64,000 nucleotides of DNA from Paracoccus pantotrophus (GCF_008824185.1 NZ_CP044423.1:633501-697500), one strand, 5' to 3'; numbered from the stretch's first letter, positions 17,003 to 26,446 are shown. The notes: generated from the letters alone by a model not told the origin. Made by a program: numbers and translations.

Positions 17003-17512
17003 ATGTGCCACAGTGCAGCTCATAATCCGGCCCGGGCCTTGCTGTCTTTCGCGGCGATTCTCCTCCTTCTGTTGGCGGGATGGGCCGGCACGGGCGCTGC
17101 CATGCCCGGCCACCTGGCCGCGGCGCTGGCGGGCCCGCTGCAACAGACGGTGATCTGCGCCGAGGGCCATGCCCGCACCGTCTGGTTGGATGCCGATGGC
17201 AACGAACATCCCGCGCCGCAGGATTGCCGCGACTGCCCCGTCTGCCATTCGCCGCTGCTCGTCTCGGGGTCCGAGCCCGTCCTGCCGGGCAGGCCGGTGC
17301 GGTGGACGCGTCCCGCGGTGACGGCGGACGCGGCGCAGGTGCGCGGCGCGATCCGCCCGCTGCTGGTCCTGACGCGCGGCCCCCCGTCTTTCTCCTCTGT
17401 CTGGACCCATGCGGTCCCGTCGCCCGCGGGCGACAGCCTCTGGTCTGATGCGGGCGATCCGCGCCAGCCGAAGCGCCGGGCCCAGGCAATTGCCATGGAT
17501 GCCCGAGCATGA
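17003..17512 (+). CDS. nosC: NosC, small membrane-anchored Cys-rich protein of the nos cluster
   Basis: First gene of the nos operon; its function is unknown. The 169-residue protein has one N-terminal hydrophobic segment (SFAAILLLLLAGWAG, about residues 15-29) that could be a signal anchor, then a region with VICAEGHARTVWLDADGN and a CRDCPVC cluster (CxxCxxC) near residue 75, which resembles DUF2946-type proteins. The rest is Pro/Arg rich. The ATG chosen has GAGAGGGG just before it and gives the hydrophobic segment its proper place at the N-terminus. nosR overlaps the end by four bases. The cysteine cluster suggests metal binding or thiol chemistry in the periplasm, but this is inference. 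Confidence 0.8.
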   Translation: MCHSAAHNPARALLSFAAILLLLLAGWAGTGAAMPGHLAAALAGPLQQTVICAEGHARTVWLDADGNEHPAPQDCRDCPVCHSPLLVSGSEPVLPGRPVRWTRPAVTADAAQVRGAIRPLLVLTRGPPSFSSVWTHAVPSPAGDSLWSDAGDPRQPKRRAQAIAMDARA

Positions 17513-19692
17513 AGATCCTCCGCCTTGCCCTGACGATCGCATCGCTGTTGCTGCCGACCCTGCCGGCAGCCGCCGAAAGCGTGCTGGCACAGCTGCTGCC
17601 GGAGCAGAACGCGGCCGAACTGGTGCCCGGCGCCGACGGGTTCGGGCCGATCCGCGCCGATCTGGCCGTGGCGCCGGTGCTGAAGGGCGGCGAGACCATT
17701 GCCCATGCCTTCGTCACCTCGGATTTCGTCGGCACCACCGGTTATTCCGGCAAGCCCATCCATACGCTCGTGGCGCTGGACAAGGATGCGAAGGTTGCCG
17801 GCGTCCGGCTGGTCAAGCATTCCGAACCCATCGTGCTGATCGGCATCCCCGAAGCCAAGGTCAAGGCGCTGGTCGAGGGCTACAGGGGCCTCGACCTGGT
17901 GGCCGAGGCGCAATCGGGCGGCACCGGGCATGAGGTCGAGATCATCTCGGGCGCCACGGTCACGGTGATGGTGATCGACGATTCCATCACGCGCTCGGGG
18001 CTGAGGGTCGCCCGCGCGCTCGGCCTGGGCGGGCTGGCGACCGAGGCCGCCGCCAGCGGGCCGAAATTCGAGATCGACCCCGAGGCCGCCCTTCCCGCCG
18101 ACTGGCACGAGATGGAGGGCGACGGCACCCTGCGCCGGCTGACCCTGGACGCGGGACAGGTGAACGCGGCCTTTGCCGGCAATGCCGATCCCCGCGCCGG
18201 CCGGCGCGCCCTGTCCGAGCCCCCCGAGACCACCTTCATCGAGATGCAGGCCGGGCTGGTCTCGGTCCCCGCCATCGGCAAGGCGCTGCTGGGCGATGCG
18301 CAGGCGGCGAACCTGCAGGCCTGGCTCGCGCCCGGCGACCAGGCAGTGGCGGTGATGGGCCGCGGGCTCTACAGCTTCAAGGGCTCGGGCTATGTGCGCG
18401 GCGGCATCTTCGACCGCATCGTGCTGATCCAGGACGACATCTCGGTCCGCTTCCGCGACCGCGACCACCGGCGGGTGAATGCCATCGCTGCCGAAGGCGC
18501 GCCGGATTTCACCGAGATGGACCTGTTCAAGATCCCCGCCGCCTCGGGCTTCGACCCGACGAAACCCTTCCGCATCCAACTTCTGGTGCAGCGCGAGGTG
18601 GGGCCGATCGAGAAGGTCTTCCACACCTTCGACCTGGGCTATCAACTGCCGCAGAAATACCTGCGCAGCGTCGCCGCGCCGGCGCCCGAGGCGGCAGCGC
18701 CCGCGGCCCAGCACGACGAGAGCCAGGCCCAGGCGCAGCTGTGGAAGCGCATCTGGCTGGATTCCAAGGCCAAGATCGCCGGGCTCGGCGTCATGCTGCT
18801 GGTGCTGACCGGGGCCTTCTTCTTCCAGAGCTTCGCCACCCGCAACGAGCGCGCCTTCTATGTCTTCCGCATGGGCTTCCTGACCGTGACGCTGGTCTTC
18901 CTGGGCTGGTATGCCAATGCGCAGCTGTCGGTGGTGAACCTGATGGCGCTGTTCGGCAGCCTGGTGAACGGTTTCAGCTGGCAGGCCTTCCTGCTGGACC
19001 CGCTGACCTTCATCCTGTGGTTTGCGGTCGCCGCGGCGCTGCTGTTCTGGGGCCGCGGGGCCTATTGCGGCTGGCTTTGCCCCTTTGGCGCGCTGCAAGA
19101 GCTGACGAACCAGGTCGCCCGCAAGCTGCGCATCCCGCAATGGACGCTGCCCTGGGGCCTGCACGAGCGGCTCTGGCCGGTCAAGTACATGATCTTCCTT
19201 GGGCTTTTCGGCGTGTCGCTGATGAGCGTGGAACGGGCCGAGCATCTGGCCGAGGTCGAGCCCTTCAAGACCGCGATCATCCTGAACTTCGTCCGCGCCT
19301 GGCCCTTCGTGGCCTATGCGGCGGCGCTGCTGATCGCCGGGCTCTTCGTCGAACGCTTCTATTGCCGCTATCTGTGCCCCCTGGGCGCGGCGCTGGCGAT
19401 CCCGGCGCGGATCCGCATGTTCGACTGGCTCAAGCGCTATCGCGAATGCGGCAATCCCTGCCAGATCTGCGCCCAGCAATGCCCGGTGCAGTCCATCCAC
19501 CCGACGGGCGAGATCAATCCCAACGAATGCATCAACTGCATGCATTGCCAGGTGCTTTACCAGTCCAAGACCACCTGCCCGGTGGTGATCCGCAAGTTGA
19601 AGCGGCGCGAGGCCGTGGCCGCCGGCAGCGTGCCCAAGCTGGGCCAGCCCCCGGCCGGGCACCCCAACGCCGCCCGCAAGATCGAAGCTTGA
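17509..19692 (+). CDS. nosR: NosR, flavo-Fe-S membrane protein for N2O reductase electron supply
   Basis: Polytopic membrane flavoprotein needed for nos expression and for keeping NosZ active, probably by passing electrons from quinol. The 727-residue protein has a signal peptide (residues 1-21), a periplasmic FMN-binding domain with the SGAT flavinylation motif at 147-150 (Thr150 as attachment site), then membrane helices from about residue 415. Two Cys-x3-Cys-Pro motifs are at C520/C524 and C619/C623, and a ferredoxin-like C-terminus carries CGNPCQICAQQCP and CINCMHC. It overlaps nosC by four bases and is 20 bases before nosZ. NosX in the same operon is the likely flavin transferase for Thr150. 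Confidence 0.97.
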   Translation: MKILRLALTIASLLLPTLPAAAESVLAQLLPEQNAAELVPGADGFGPIRADLAVAPVLKGGETIAHAFVTSDFVGTTGYSGKPIHTLVALDKDAKVAGVRLVKHSEPIVLIGIPEAKVKALVEGYRGLDLVAEAQSGGTGHEVEIISGATVTVMVIDDSITRSGLRVARALGLGGLATEAAASGPKFEIDPEAALPADWHEMEGDGTLRRLTLDAGQVNAAFAGNADPRAGRRALSEPPETTFIEMQAGLVSVPAIGKALLGDAQAANLQAWLAPGDQAVAVMGRGLYSFKGSGYVRGGIFDRIVLIQDDISVRFRDRDHRRVNAIAAEGAPDFTEMDLFKIPAASGFDPTKPFRIQLLVQREVGPIEKVFHTFDLGYQLPQKYLRSVAAPAPEAAAPAAQHDESQAQAQLWKRIWLDSKAKIAGLGVMLLVLTGAFFFQSFATRNERAFYVFRMGFLTVTLVFLGWYANAQLSVVNLMALFGSLVNGFSWQAFLLDPLTFILWFAVAAALLFWGRGAYCGWLCPFGALQELTNQVARKLRIPQWTLPWGLHERLWPVKYMIFLGLFGVSLMSVERAEHLAEVEPFKTAIILNFVRAWPFVAYAAALLIAGLFVERFYCRYLCPLGAALAIPARIRMFDWLKRYRECGNPCQICAQQCPVQSIHPTGEINPNECINCMHCQVLYQSKTTCPVVIRKLKRREAVAAGSVPKLGQPPAGHPNAARKIEA

Positions 19693-19712
19693 ACACGAAA
19701 AGGAGTTCGACC

Positions 19713-21674
19713 ATGGAAACCAAACAGCAAAACGGCCTGAGCCGCCGCGCGCTTCTGGGCGCGACGGCCGGCGGCGCGGCCATGGCCGGCGCGTTCGGGG
19801 GGCGGCTGGCGCTGGGGCCGGCCGTGATCGGCGCGGGCGCCGCGGGCCTCGCCACCGCCGCGGGCAGCGGTGCGGCGCTGGCCGCCAGCGGTGCCGGTGC
19901 CGTTGCGCCCGGACAGCTGGACGATTATTACGGCTTCTGGTCCTCGGGCCAGACCGGTGAGCTGCGCATCCTGGGCATCCCCTCGATGCGCGAACTGATG
20001 CGCGTGCCGGTCTTCAACCGCTGCTCGGCCACCGGCTGGGGCATCACCAACGAATCGATCCTCATCCACGAACGCAGCATGACCGAGCGGACCAGGAAGC
20101 ACCTTGCCGCCAACGGCAAGCGCATCCACGACAACGGCGACCTGCACCATGTCCACATGTCCTTTACCGAGGGCAAGTATGACGGCCGCTTCCTGTTCAT
20201 GAACGACAAGGCCAATACCCGCGTGGCGCGGGTGCGCTGCGACGTGATGAAATGCGACGCCATCCTGGAGGTGCCGAACGCCAAGGCCATCCACGGCCTG
20301 CGCCCGCAGAAATGGCCGCGCAGCAACTATGTGTTCTGCAACGGCGAGGACGAGGCGCCGCTGATCAACGACGGCACCACGATGGACGACATCTCGACCT
20401 ATGTGAACGTCTTCACCGCTGTCGATGCCGACAAGTGGGAAGTCGCCTGGCAGGTGCTGGTCTCGGGCAACCTCGACAATTGCGATGCCGATTACGAGGG
20501 CAAATATGCCTTCTCGACCTCCTACAACTCGGAAATGGGCATGACGCTGGCCGAGATGAGCGAGGCCGAGATGGACCATGTCGTCGTCTTCAACATCGTC
20601 GAGATCGAAAAGGCCATCGAGGCCGGCCAATACGAGGAAATCAACGGCTGCAAGGTGCTGGACGGCCGCAAGGAGGCGGGCAGCCTGTTCACCCGCTACA
20701 TCCCCATCGCCAACAACCCGCATGGCTGCAACATGGCGCCGGACAAGAAGCACCTGGTCGTCGCCGGCAAGCTGTCGCCCACGGTGACGGTGCTGGACGT
20801 GACCAAGTTCGACGCGATTTTCTATGAGGATGCCGACCTGCGCAGCGCCGTGGTGGCCGAGCCGGAACTGGGGCTGGGCCCGCTGCACACCGCCTTTGAC
20901 GGGCGCGGCAACGCCTATACCTCGCTTTTCATCGACAGCCAGGTGGTCAAGTGGAACATCGAGGAGGCGATCCGCGCCTATGCCGGCGAGGACATCGACC
21001 CGATCAAGCAAAAGCTGGACGTGCATTACCAGCCCGGCCATCTCAAGACCACGATGGGCGAGACGCTGGACGCGCGCAACGACTGGCTGGTCGTGCTGTG
21101 CAAGTTCTCGAAGGACCGCTTCCTGAACGTCGGGCCGCTGAAGCCGGAAAACGACCAGCTGATCGACATTTCGGGCGACCAGATGGTGCTGGTCCATGAC
21201 GGCCCCACCTTTGCCGAGCCGCATGATGCGATCGGCGTCGATTCGGCGATCCTGTCGGGCGTCATCAAGTCGGTCTGGGACCGCAACGACCCGATGTGGG
21301 CCGAGACCCGCAAGCAGGCCGAGGCGGACGGCGTCAATATCGACGAATGGACCGACACGATCATCCGCGACGGCAACAAGGTGCGGGTCTACATGTCCAG
21401 CGTTGCGCCCAGCTTCTCGATCGAGAGCTTCAGCGTGACGGAAGGGGACGAGGTCACCATCGTCGTGACCAACCTCGACGAGGTGGACGACCTGACCCAC
21501 GGCTTCACCATGGGCAACCACGGCGTCGCGATGGAGATCGGGCCGCAGATGACCTCTTCCGTGACCTTCGTCGCGGCCAATCCGGGGGTCTACTGGTATT
21601 ATTGCCAGTGGTTCTGCCATGCGCTGCACATGGAGATGCGCGGCCGCATGATGGTCGAGCCGAAGGCGGCCTGA
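19713..21674 (+). CDS. nosZ: Nitrous oxide reductase (clade I, Tat-exported)
   Basis: Periplasmic enzyme reducing N2O to N2. The 653-residue precursor has a twin-arginine signal (LSRRALLGA at residues 9-17) followed by an unusually long Ala/Gly-rich stretch to about residue 60, typical of clade I. The seven CuZ histidines can be assigned to about His145, 146, 194, 337, 392, 443 and 504. The C-terminal cupredoxin domain has the CuA ligands His596, Cys631, Trp633, Cys635, His639 and Met642 (CQWFCHALHMEM). The start is supported by AAAGGAG eight bases upstream. No ligand is missing, so the enzyme should be functional. Confidence 0.98.
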   Translation: METKQQNGLSRRALLGATAGGAAMAGAFGGRLALGPAVIGAGAAGLATAAGSGAALAASGAGAVAPGQLDDYYGFWSSGQTGELRILGIPSMRELMRVPVFNRCSATGWGITNESILIHERSMTERTRKHLAANGKRIHDNGDLHHVHMSFTEGKYDGRFLFMNDKANTRVARVRCDVMKCDAILEVPNAKAIHGLRPQKWPRSNYVFCNGEDEAPLINDGTTMDDISTYVNVFTAVDADKWEVAWQVLVSGNLDNCDADYEGKYAFSTSYNSEMGMTLAEMSEAEMDHVVVFNIVEIEKAIEAGQYEEINGCKVLDGRKEAGSLFTRYIPIANNPHGCNMAPDKKHLVVAGKLSPTVTVLDVTKFDAIFYEDADLRSAVVAEPELGLGPLHTAFDGRGNAYTSLFIDSQVVKWNIEEAIRAYAGEDIDPIKQKLDVHYQPGHLKTTMGETLDARNDWLVVLCKFSKDRFLNVGPLKPENDQLIDISGDQMVLVHDGPTFAEPHDAIGVDSAILSGVIKSVWDRNDPMWAETRKQAEADGVNIDEWTDTIIRDGNKVRVYMSSVAPSFSIESFSVTEGDEVTIVVTNLDEVDDLTHGFTMGNHGVAMEIGPQMTSSVTFVAANPGVYWYYCQWFCHALHMEMRGRMMVEPKAA

Positions 21675-21678
21675 CCCG

Positions 21679-23007
21679 ATGCGCCGGCTGTCCCTGATCC
21701 TTGCCCTGCTGCTTGCCTCGCCCGCTCTCGCGGCCGAGCATGGGGTGGCGCCTGGCCGGGGCAGCCTGGCGCAGGCCATCGCCGGGGCCGAGCCCGGCGA
21801 TGTGCTGGAACTGGCGGACGGGGTCCATGCGGGCCCCGTCATCATCGACCGGCCGCTGACCATCATCGGCAGCCGCGCGGCGGTCATCGACGGCGGCGGG
21901 CGCGGCACGGTTGTCACCATCGCCGCGCCCGATGTCACGCTGAAGGGCTTTTCCGTCACCGGCTCGGGCATGGTGAACAAGGATCTGGATGCCGGGGTCA
22001 AGATCGCCAAGGGCGCCGACCGGGCGCAGGTTCTGGACCTGCGGCTGACCGAGAACATGCACGGCATCGACGTGCATGGCGGCCGCGATGCCCGCATCGT
22101 CGGCAACGAGATCATCGGCACCCGCGACCCGCGCATGAACGAGCGCGGCAACGGCATCTATGTCTGGAACAGTCCCGGCGCGCTGGTCCGGGGCAATTCC
22201 GTGCGCTATGGCCGCGACGGCATCTTCTCGAACACCAGCGCCGACAGCTTCTATCGCGACAACCTGTTTCGCGACCTGCGCTTTGCCGTGCATTTCATGT
22301 ATACCCGCAACACCGAGGTCACGGGCAATGTCAGCATCGGCAACCACCTGGGTTTCGCCATCATGTTCTCGGACCGCACGGTGATCCGCGACAACCGAAG
22401 CCTGGGCGACCGAGAGCATGGGTTGATGCTGAACTATGCCAACAATGCCGACGTGACCGGCAACCTGATCCGCGGCGGTGCGAAGAAATGCCTGTTCATC
22501 TATAACGCGCACAAGAACCTGATCTGGAACAACCGCTTCCAGGATTGCGGCATCGGCATCCATTTCACCGCCGGGTCCGAGCGCAACGTGCTCAGCGGCA
22601 ATGCCTTCATCGGCAATCGCGAGCAGGTGAAATACGTGGGCACCCGCCATGTCGAATGGAGCCACGAGGGGCGCGGCAATTTCTGGTCCGACCATCCGGG
22701 CTTCGACCTGAACGGCGACGGCATCGCCGACGGGGTCTATCGCCCCAACGACCTGATGGACCATATCCTGTGGTCGCAACCCGCCGCGGCGCTGCTGACC
22801 GGCGCGCCGGCCGTGCAGCTGATCCGCTGGAGCCAGCAGAGCTTTCCCGCCACCCTGCCGGGCGGCGTGCAGGACAGCGCGCCCCTGATGCGGCCCCTGA
22901 CCATCCCCGTCCCGCCCGAGATCGAGGCCTACGAGGCCGAGGCCGCGGGGCGTTGGGCAAAAGGAAACTACGATGACATCGACCCTGACGATCTCTCATC
23001 TCACTAA
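21679..23007 (+). CDS. nosD: NosD periplasmic copper-processing protein
   Basis: Periplasmic protein needed for CuZ sulfide/copper site assembly in NosZ, working with the NosFY ABC transporter. The 442-residue protein has a signal peptide (MRRLSLILALLLASPALA) and a right-handed beta-helix made of repeated N/D-G-I-type rungs (for example NMHGIDVHGGRDARIVGN and GNGIYVWNS), the CASH domain pattern. It starts five bases after the nosZ stop and its end overlaps nosF by 35 bases, so it belongs to the same transcript. Confidence 0.96.
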   Translation: MRRLSLILALLLASPALAAEHGVAPGRGSLAQAIAGAEPGDVLELADGVHAGPVIIDRPLTIIGSRAAVIDGGGRGTVVTIAAPDVTLKGFSVTGSGMVNKDLDAGVKIAKGADRAQVLDLRLTENMHGIDVHGGRDARIVGNEIIGTRDPRMNERGNGIYVWNSPGALVRGNSVRYGRDGIFSNTSADSFYRDNLFRDLRFAVHFMYTRNTEVTGNVSIGNHLGFAIMFSDRTVIRDNRSLGDREHGLMLNYANNADVTGNLIRGGAKKCLFIYNAHKNLIWNNRFQDCGIGIHFTAGSERNVLSGNAFIGNREQVKYVGTRHVEWSHEGRGNFWSDHPGFDLNGDGIADGVYRPNDLMDHILWSQPAAALLTGAPAVQLIRWSQQSFPATLPGGVQDSAPLMRPLTIPVPPEIEAYEAEAAGRWAKGNYDDIDPDDLSSH

Positions 23008-23872
23008 GCGCTTCCAGAATGTCGAGGCGCTGGCCGAGGTCTCGCTGGACCTCGGGCCGGGGATGCGCGTCGCGCTGCTGGGCCATAACGGCGCCGGCAA
23101 GTCCACGATGATGAAGATCATCCTGGGCCTCATTCCCTTCGATGCCGGCGAGGTGCGGGTCTGCGGCGCCGCGCCCGGCTCGGGCCAGGCGCGCATGCAG
23201 GTGGCCTATCTGCCGGAAAACGCCGCCTTTCACCCGGCCCTGACCGGAGAGGAGCAGATCCGCCACTACCTGTCCCTGCGCGGCGAAAGCCCGCGCCGGG
23301 CCATGGAACTGCTGGAGCGGGTGGGGCTGGCCAAGGCGGCGCGCCGCCGCATCGGCACCTATTCCAAGGGCATGCGCCAGCGCGTCGGCCTGGCCCAGAC
23401 CCTGATCGGGCGGCCGCGGCTGCTGGTTCTGGACGAGCCGACATCGGGGCTCGACCCGGTGTCGCGGCGCGACTTCTATGCGCTGCTCGACGGGCTGGCG
23501 GCCGAGGGGGCGGCGATCCTTTTGTCCAGCCACGCGCTGACCGAGGTCGAGGCCCGCACCGACCGCATCCTGATCCTGTCGCAGGGCCGGCTGGTGGCCG
23601 AGGGTACGCTGGCCGATCTGCGCCGCCGCGCCGCGCTGCCGGTCGGGTTGACCGTGACGCCCGCCGCCGGCGCGGGGGCGGCGCTGGCCCAGGCGCTGCC
23701 GCAGGCGCGGATGGCAGAGGACGGCACGCTGCACCTGGCCTGCGCGCAGGACGAAAAGCTGGGGCTGCTGGCGCGCATCGCCGGGCTGGGCGGGCAGGTC
23801 GCGGACCTGGACGTGATCCCGCCGAGCCTCGAGGACATCTACAGCCATTTCAGCCGGAGGGACGGGCAATGA
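22973..23872 (+). CDS. nosF: NosF ABC transporter ATPase
   Basis: Cytoplasmic ATPase of the NosFY exporter that supplies NosD, probably with a sulfur species, for CuZ maturation. The 299-residue protein has Walker A GHNGAGKST (about residue 38), signature YSKGMRQRVGLAQ and Walker B LLVLDEPTSGLDP. The ATG has AAGGAAA upstream and lies inside the end of nosD. It overlaps nosY by four bases. The C-terminal third is the typical accessory domain of this family. Confidence 0.96.
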   Translation: MTSTLTISHLTKRFQNVEALAEVSLDLGPGMRVALLGHNGAGKSTMMKIILGLIPFDAGEVRVCGAAPGSGQARMQVAYLPENAAFHPALTGEEQIRHYLSLRGESPRRAMELLERVGLAKAARRRIGTYSKGMRQRVGLAQTLIGRPRLLVLDEPTSGLDPVSRRDFYALLDGLAAEGAAILLSSHALTEVEARTDRILILSQGRLVAEGTLADLRRRAALPVGLTVTPAAGAGAALAQALPQARMAEDGTLHLACAQDEKLGLLARIAGLGGQVADLDVIPPSLEDIYSHFSRRDGQ

Positions 23873-24693
23873 TCCGCCGCATCCTTTCCACCGCGGCGCT
23901 GGAGTTCCGCATCGCGCTGCGCAACCGCTGGGTCGCCATCGCCACCGCGCTGATGGTGGTCTTTGCGCTGGTGCTGGCGGCGGCGGGTGCCGCGCCGACC
24001 GGCGACATCGGCGCCGACCGGCTGTCGGTCGTGGTCGCCTCGCTGACCTCGCTCGCCGTCTATCTGGTGCCGCTGCTGGCGCTGCTGATGAGCTTCGACG
24101 CCGTGGCCGGCGAGGTCGAGCGCGGCACCTTGCCCCTGCTGCTGACCTATCCGGTGGCGCGGGCCGAGGTGCTGGCGGGCAAGCTGGTCGCGCATATGGC
24201 GATCCTGGCTCTGGCGGTGGGGGCGGGCTATGGCGCCGCGGCGGCTGCGGCGGTCTGGACCGACCCGGCCTCGATCGCCGGCCTGCCGGCGCTCTGGCGG
24301 CTGATGTGGAGTTCGACCCTGCTGGGCGCGACCTTCCTGGGCGCGGGCTATGCGCTGTCCAGCTTTGCGCGCCGACCCTCGGGCGCAGCCGGGCTGGCGG
24401 TCGGGCTGTGGCTGGGGCTGGTGGTGCTTTACGACCTGGCGCTGCTGGCGCTGATCGTCGCCGATGGCGGCGGCGGCTTCACCACCGAGGTGCTGCCGGT
24501 GGCGTTGCTGGCCAACCCGGCCGACGCCTTCCGCCTGTTCAACCTCTCGGCCGCCGAGGCCACCGCCGCCGCCGCCGGCGTCGGCGGGGCCGCCGCGACC
24601 ATCCCGCTCTGGCAATCGGCGCTGTCGGTCCTGGCCTGGCCGCTGGCCGCGCTTGGCCTGGCCATTGCCGCATTCCGAAAGGTCACGCCATGA
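23869..24693 (+). CDS. nosY: NosY ABC transporter permease
   Basis: Membrane component pairing with NosF. The 274-residue protein has about six membrane helices, an N-terminal cytoplasmic part (ILSTAALEFRIALRNRWVAIA) and the ABC-2 type region AVAGEVERGTLPLLLTYPVAR. It is translationally coupled to nosF (ATGA) and nosL (ATGA). Confidence 0.95.
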   Translation: MIRRILSTAALEFRIALRNRWVAIATALMVVFALVLAAAGAAPTGDIGADRLSVVVASLTSLAVYLVPLLALLMSFDAVAGEVERGTLPLLLTYPVARAEVLAGKLVAHMAILALAVGAGYGAAAAAAVWTDPASIAGLPALWRLMWSSTLLGATFLGAGYALSSFARRPSGAAGLAVGLWLGLVVLYDLALLALIVADGGGGFTTEVLPVALLANPADAFRLFNLSAAEATAAAAGVGGAAATIPLWQSALSVLAWPLAALGLAIAAFRKVTP

Positions 24694-25265
24694 GACATGC
24701 GCTGCTGCTGGTGCTGATGCTGGGCCTAGCCGCCTGCCGCGACGAGGTGGCGCAGGACACCGCCCCGGTCGAGATGAATGCCCAGACGCTGGGCCATTTC
24801 TGCCAGATGAACCTGCTGGAACATCCCGGCCCCAAGGCCCAGGTGCATCTGGAGGGGATGCCGGGCACGCCGCTGTTCTTCAGCCAGGTCCGCGATGCCA
24901 TCGCCTATGCCAGGATGCCGGAACAAAGCCACCCGATCTTGGCCATCCAGGTGAACGACATGGGTGCCCCCGGCGCGACCTGGGACGATCCGGGGCAGGG
25001 CAACTGGATCGCGGCCGAGGACGCCTTCTTCGTCATGGGCTCGGTCCAGGCCGGCGGCATGGGCGCGCCCGAGGCGGTGCCCTTTTCCAGCCGCGAGGCC
25101 GCCGAGGCCTTCGTCGCCGCGCAGGGCGGGCAGGTGATGCGGCTGGACGCGATCCCGGACGAGATGGTGCTGGCACCCGAAGAGACCGTGCCCGACAGCG
25201 GTACCGAAGCCGATTTCATGAACCGCCTGCGCGCGCTGAGCCAACCCAAGGAGCCCGCGACATGA
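24690..25265 (+). CDS. nosL: NosL copper-binding outer-membrane-side lipoprotein
   Basis: Copper(I) chaperone for NosZ maturation. The 191-residue protein has a lipoprotein signal with lipobox LAAC at Cys16 and the NosL copper motif GHFCQMNL with Cys38 and Met40. The acidic C-terminal tail is longer than in some homologues. The start chosen overlaps the nosY stop and gives the complete signal peptide MRHALLLVLMLGLAAC. It overlaps nosX by four bases. Confidence 0.95.
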   Translation: MRHALLLVLMLGLAACRDEVAQDTAPVEMNAQTLGHFCQMNLLEHPGPKAQVHLEGMPGTPLFFSQVRDAIAYARMPEQSHPILAIQVNDMGAPGATWDDPGQGNWIAAEDAFFVMGSVQAGGMGAPEAVPFSSREAAEAFVAAQGGQVMRLDAIPDEMVLAPEETVPDSGTEADFMNRLRALSQPKEPAT

Positions 25266-26176
25266 GCCTGTCCCGCCGTCGCTTTCTGACCATCACCGCC
25301 GCTGTCGCGCTTGCGCCGGCAAGCCTGCGCGCCCAGCCCGGCCGGCATTGGGTCGGCCAGGCGCTTGGCGCCCGCGCCTCGATCCGCATCGACCACCCCG
25401 AGGCCCCGGCGATCACCGCGCGCTGCCTGGCCGAGATCGAGCGGCTGGAAGGCATCCTCAGCCTCTATCGCCCCGAGAGCGCGCTCTCGCGCCTGAACCG
25501 CGACGCGGTGCTGGAGGCGCCGCCCTTCGAATTGCTGGAATGCCTGTCGCTGGCGGGCGCTGTGCATCGCGCCAGCGGCGGTCGGTTCGATCCGACCGTG
25601 CAGCCGCTCTGGGCGCTCTGGGCCGAGGCCGCCGCGGCCGGCCGCCGTCCCGCGCCGGACGAGCGGCGCGCGGCCCTGGCGCGCACCGGCTGGGACCGGG
25701 TGCGGCTGGACGCGGCCCGCATCACGCTGGAGCCGGGGATGGCGCTGACGCTGAACGGCATCGGCCAGGGCTATGTCGCCGACCGCGTCGCCGCCGTGCT
25801 GGAGGCCGAGGGGCTGGGCGAGATCCTGATTGACACCGGGGAATTGCGCGCCCTGGGCGGCCGGCCCGATGGCAGCGACTGGCCGGTGCGGCTGGCCGCG
25901 GGCGGCGCGGTGGGCCTGCGCGGCCGGGCGCTGGCGACCTCGGCGCCGCTGGGTACCAGCTTCGACGCGGCGGGGCGAGACGGCCATATCCTCGACCCGC
26001 TGAGCGGCGCGCCGGCGCGCCCGGCCTGGCGCGCGGTCAGCATCTCGGCCCCCGGCGCGGCCCTGGCCGATGCGCTGTCCACCGCAGCCTGCCTGGCCGA
26101 GGACCGGCCGCAGATCCTGGCGCTGCTGGCCGGTTTCGACGGCGCCCGGCTGGAATCGCTGCATCGCGGCGCCTAG
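25262..26176 (+). CDS. nosX: NosX, ApbE-type FAD:protein FMN transferase
   Basis: Periplasmic flavin transferase that attaches FMN to NosR. The 304-residue protein starts with a Tat-type signal, SRRRFLTITAAVAL, and has ApbE-family motifs: an SLYRPESALSRLN segment near residue 70, a GRFDPTVQPLWALW segment, a DTGELRALGG flavin/Mg region and GTSFDAAG with HILDPLSG near residue 245. It is the last nos gene, coupled to nosL by ATGA, and is followed by a terminator hairpin. Confidence 0.95.
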   Translation: MSLSRRRFLTITAAVALAPASLRAQPGRHWVGQALGARASIRIDHPEAPAITARCLAEIERLEGILSLYRPESALSRLNRDAVLEAPPFELLECLSLAGAVHRASGGRFDPTVQPLWALWAEAAAAGRRPAPDERRAALARTGWDRVRLDAARITLEPGMALTLNGIGQGYVADRVAAVLEAEGLGEILIDTGELRALGGRPDGSDWPVRLAAGGAVGLRGRALATSAPLGTSFDAAGRDGHILDPLSGAPARPAWRAVSISAPGAALADALSTAACLAEDRPQILALLAGFDGARLESLHRGA

Positions 26177-26201
26177 GGCCGTCCGCGACCAGCCCCGGAA
26201 T

Positions 26202-26231
26202 GCCGCCGTGTCCTGGCCGCGCGGCGGCTTT
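26202..26231 (+). terminator. Probable terminator of the nos operon
   Basis: GCCGCCGTG pairs with CGCGGCGGC (one G-T pair) around a nine-base loop and is followed by TTTC. It begins 26 bases after the nosX stop. Confidence 0.65.
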
Positions 26232-26256
26232 CGCATGTCCCGCGGCGGCGGGCTGT

Positions 26257-26354
26257 GAAGTATTTACAAAAATAGCCTAAACTGCGTCAATTAATTTACA
26301 AAATTTTCTTTTTAAAAAAATAGTTTACTGGAAAACAGAAATTGCATTAACATC
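26257..26354 (+). promoter_or_regulatory. AT-rich control region upstream of acs
   Basis: About 98 bases that are roughly three-quarters A+T inside an otherwise very GC-rich region, ending about 92 bases before the acs ATG. It contains a TATTT-ACAA-AAATA dyad at 26261-26274, a TTTACAAAATTTTC stretch and several A/T tracts. The position and composition suggest promoter/UP-element and activator binding for the acetate genes. No specific known operator could be assigned. Confidence 0.5.
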
Positions 26355-26446
26355 AGCGCAACCGGTGTTCCGCCGCCCGTTGCAGCGCCTTGAGGAGGGT
26401 GCGGGCGTGCCGGAGCCGATCCTGTCGCGAGTAGAGGAGGCGCGCC

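Noticed and set aside
18741..19712. Upstream extension of NosZ through nosR
   Set aside because: It is the shadow of nosR in another frame; AAAGGAG and the Tat signal fix the NosZ start at 19713.
26329..26345. Possible sigma-54 promoter (TGG...TTGCA) before acs
   Set aside because: The distance between the GG and GC elements is 14 bases rather than the required 12, so it does not fit a -24/-12 promoter.
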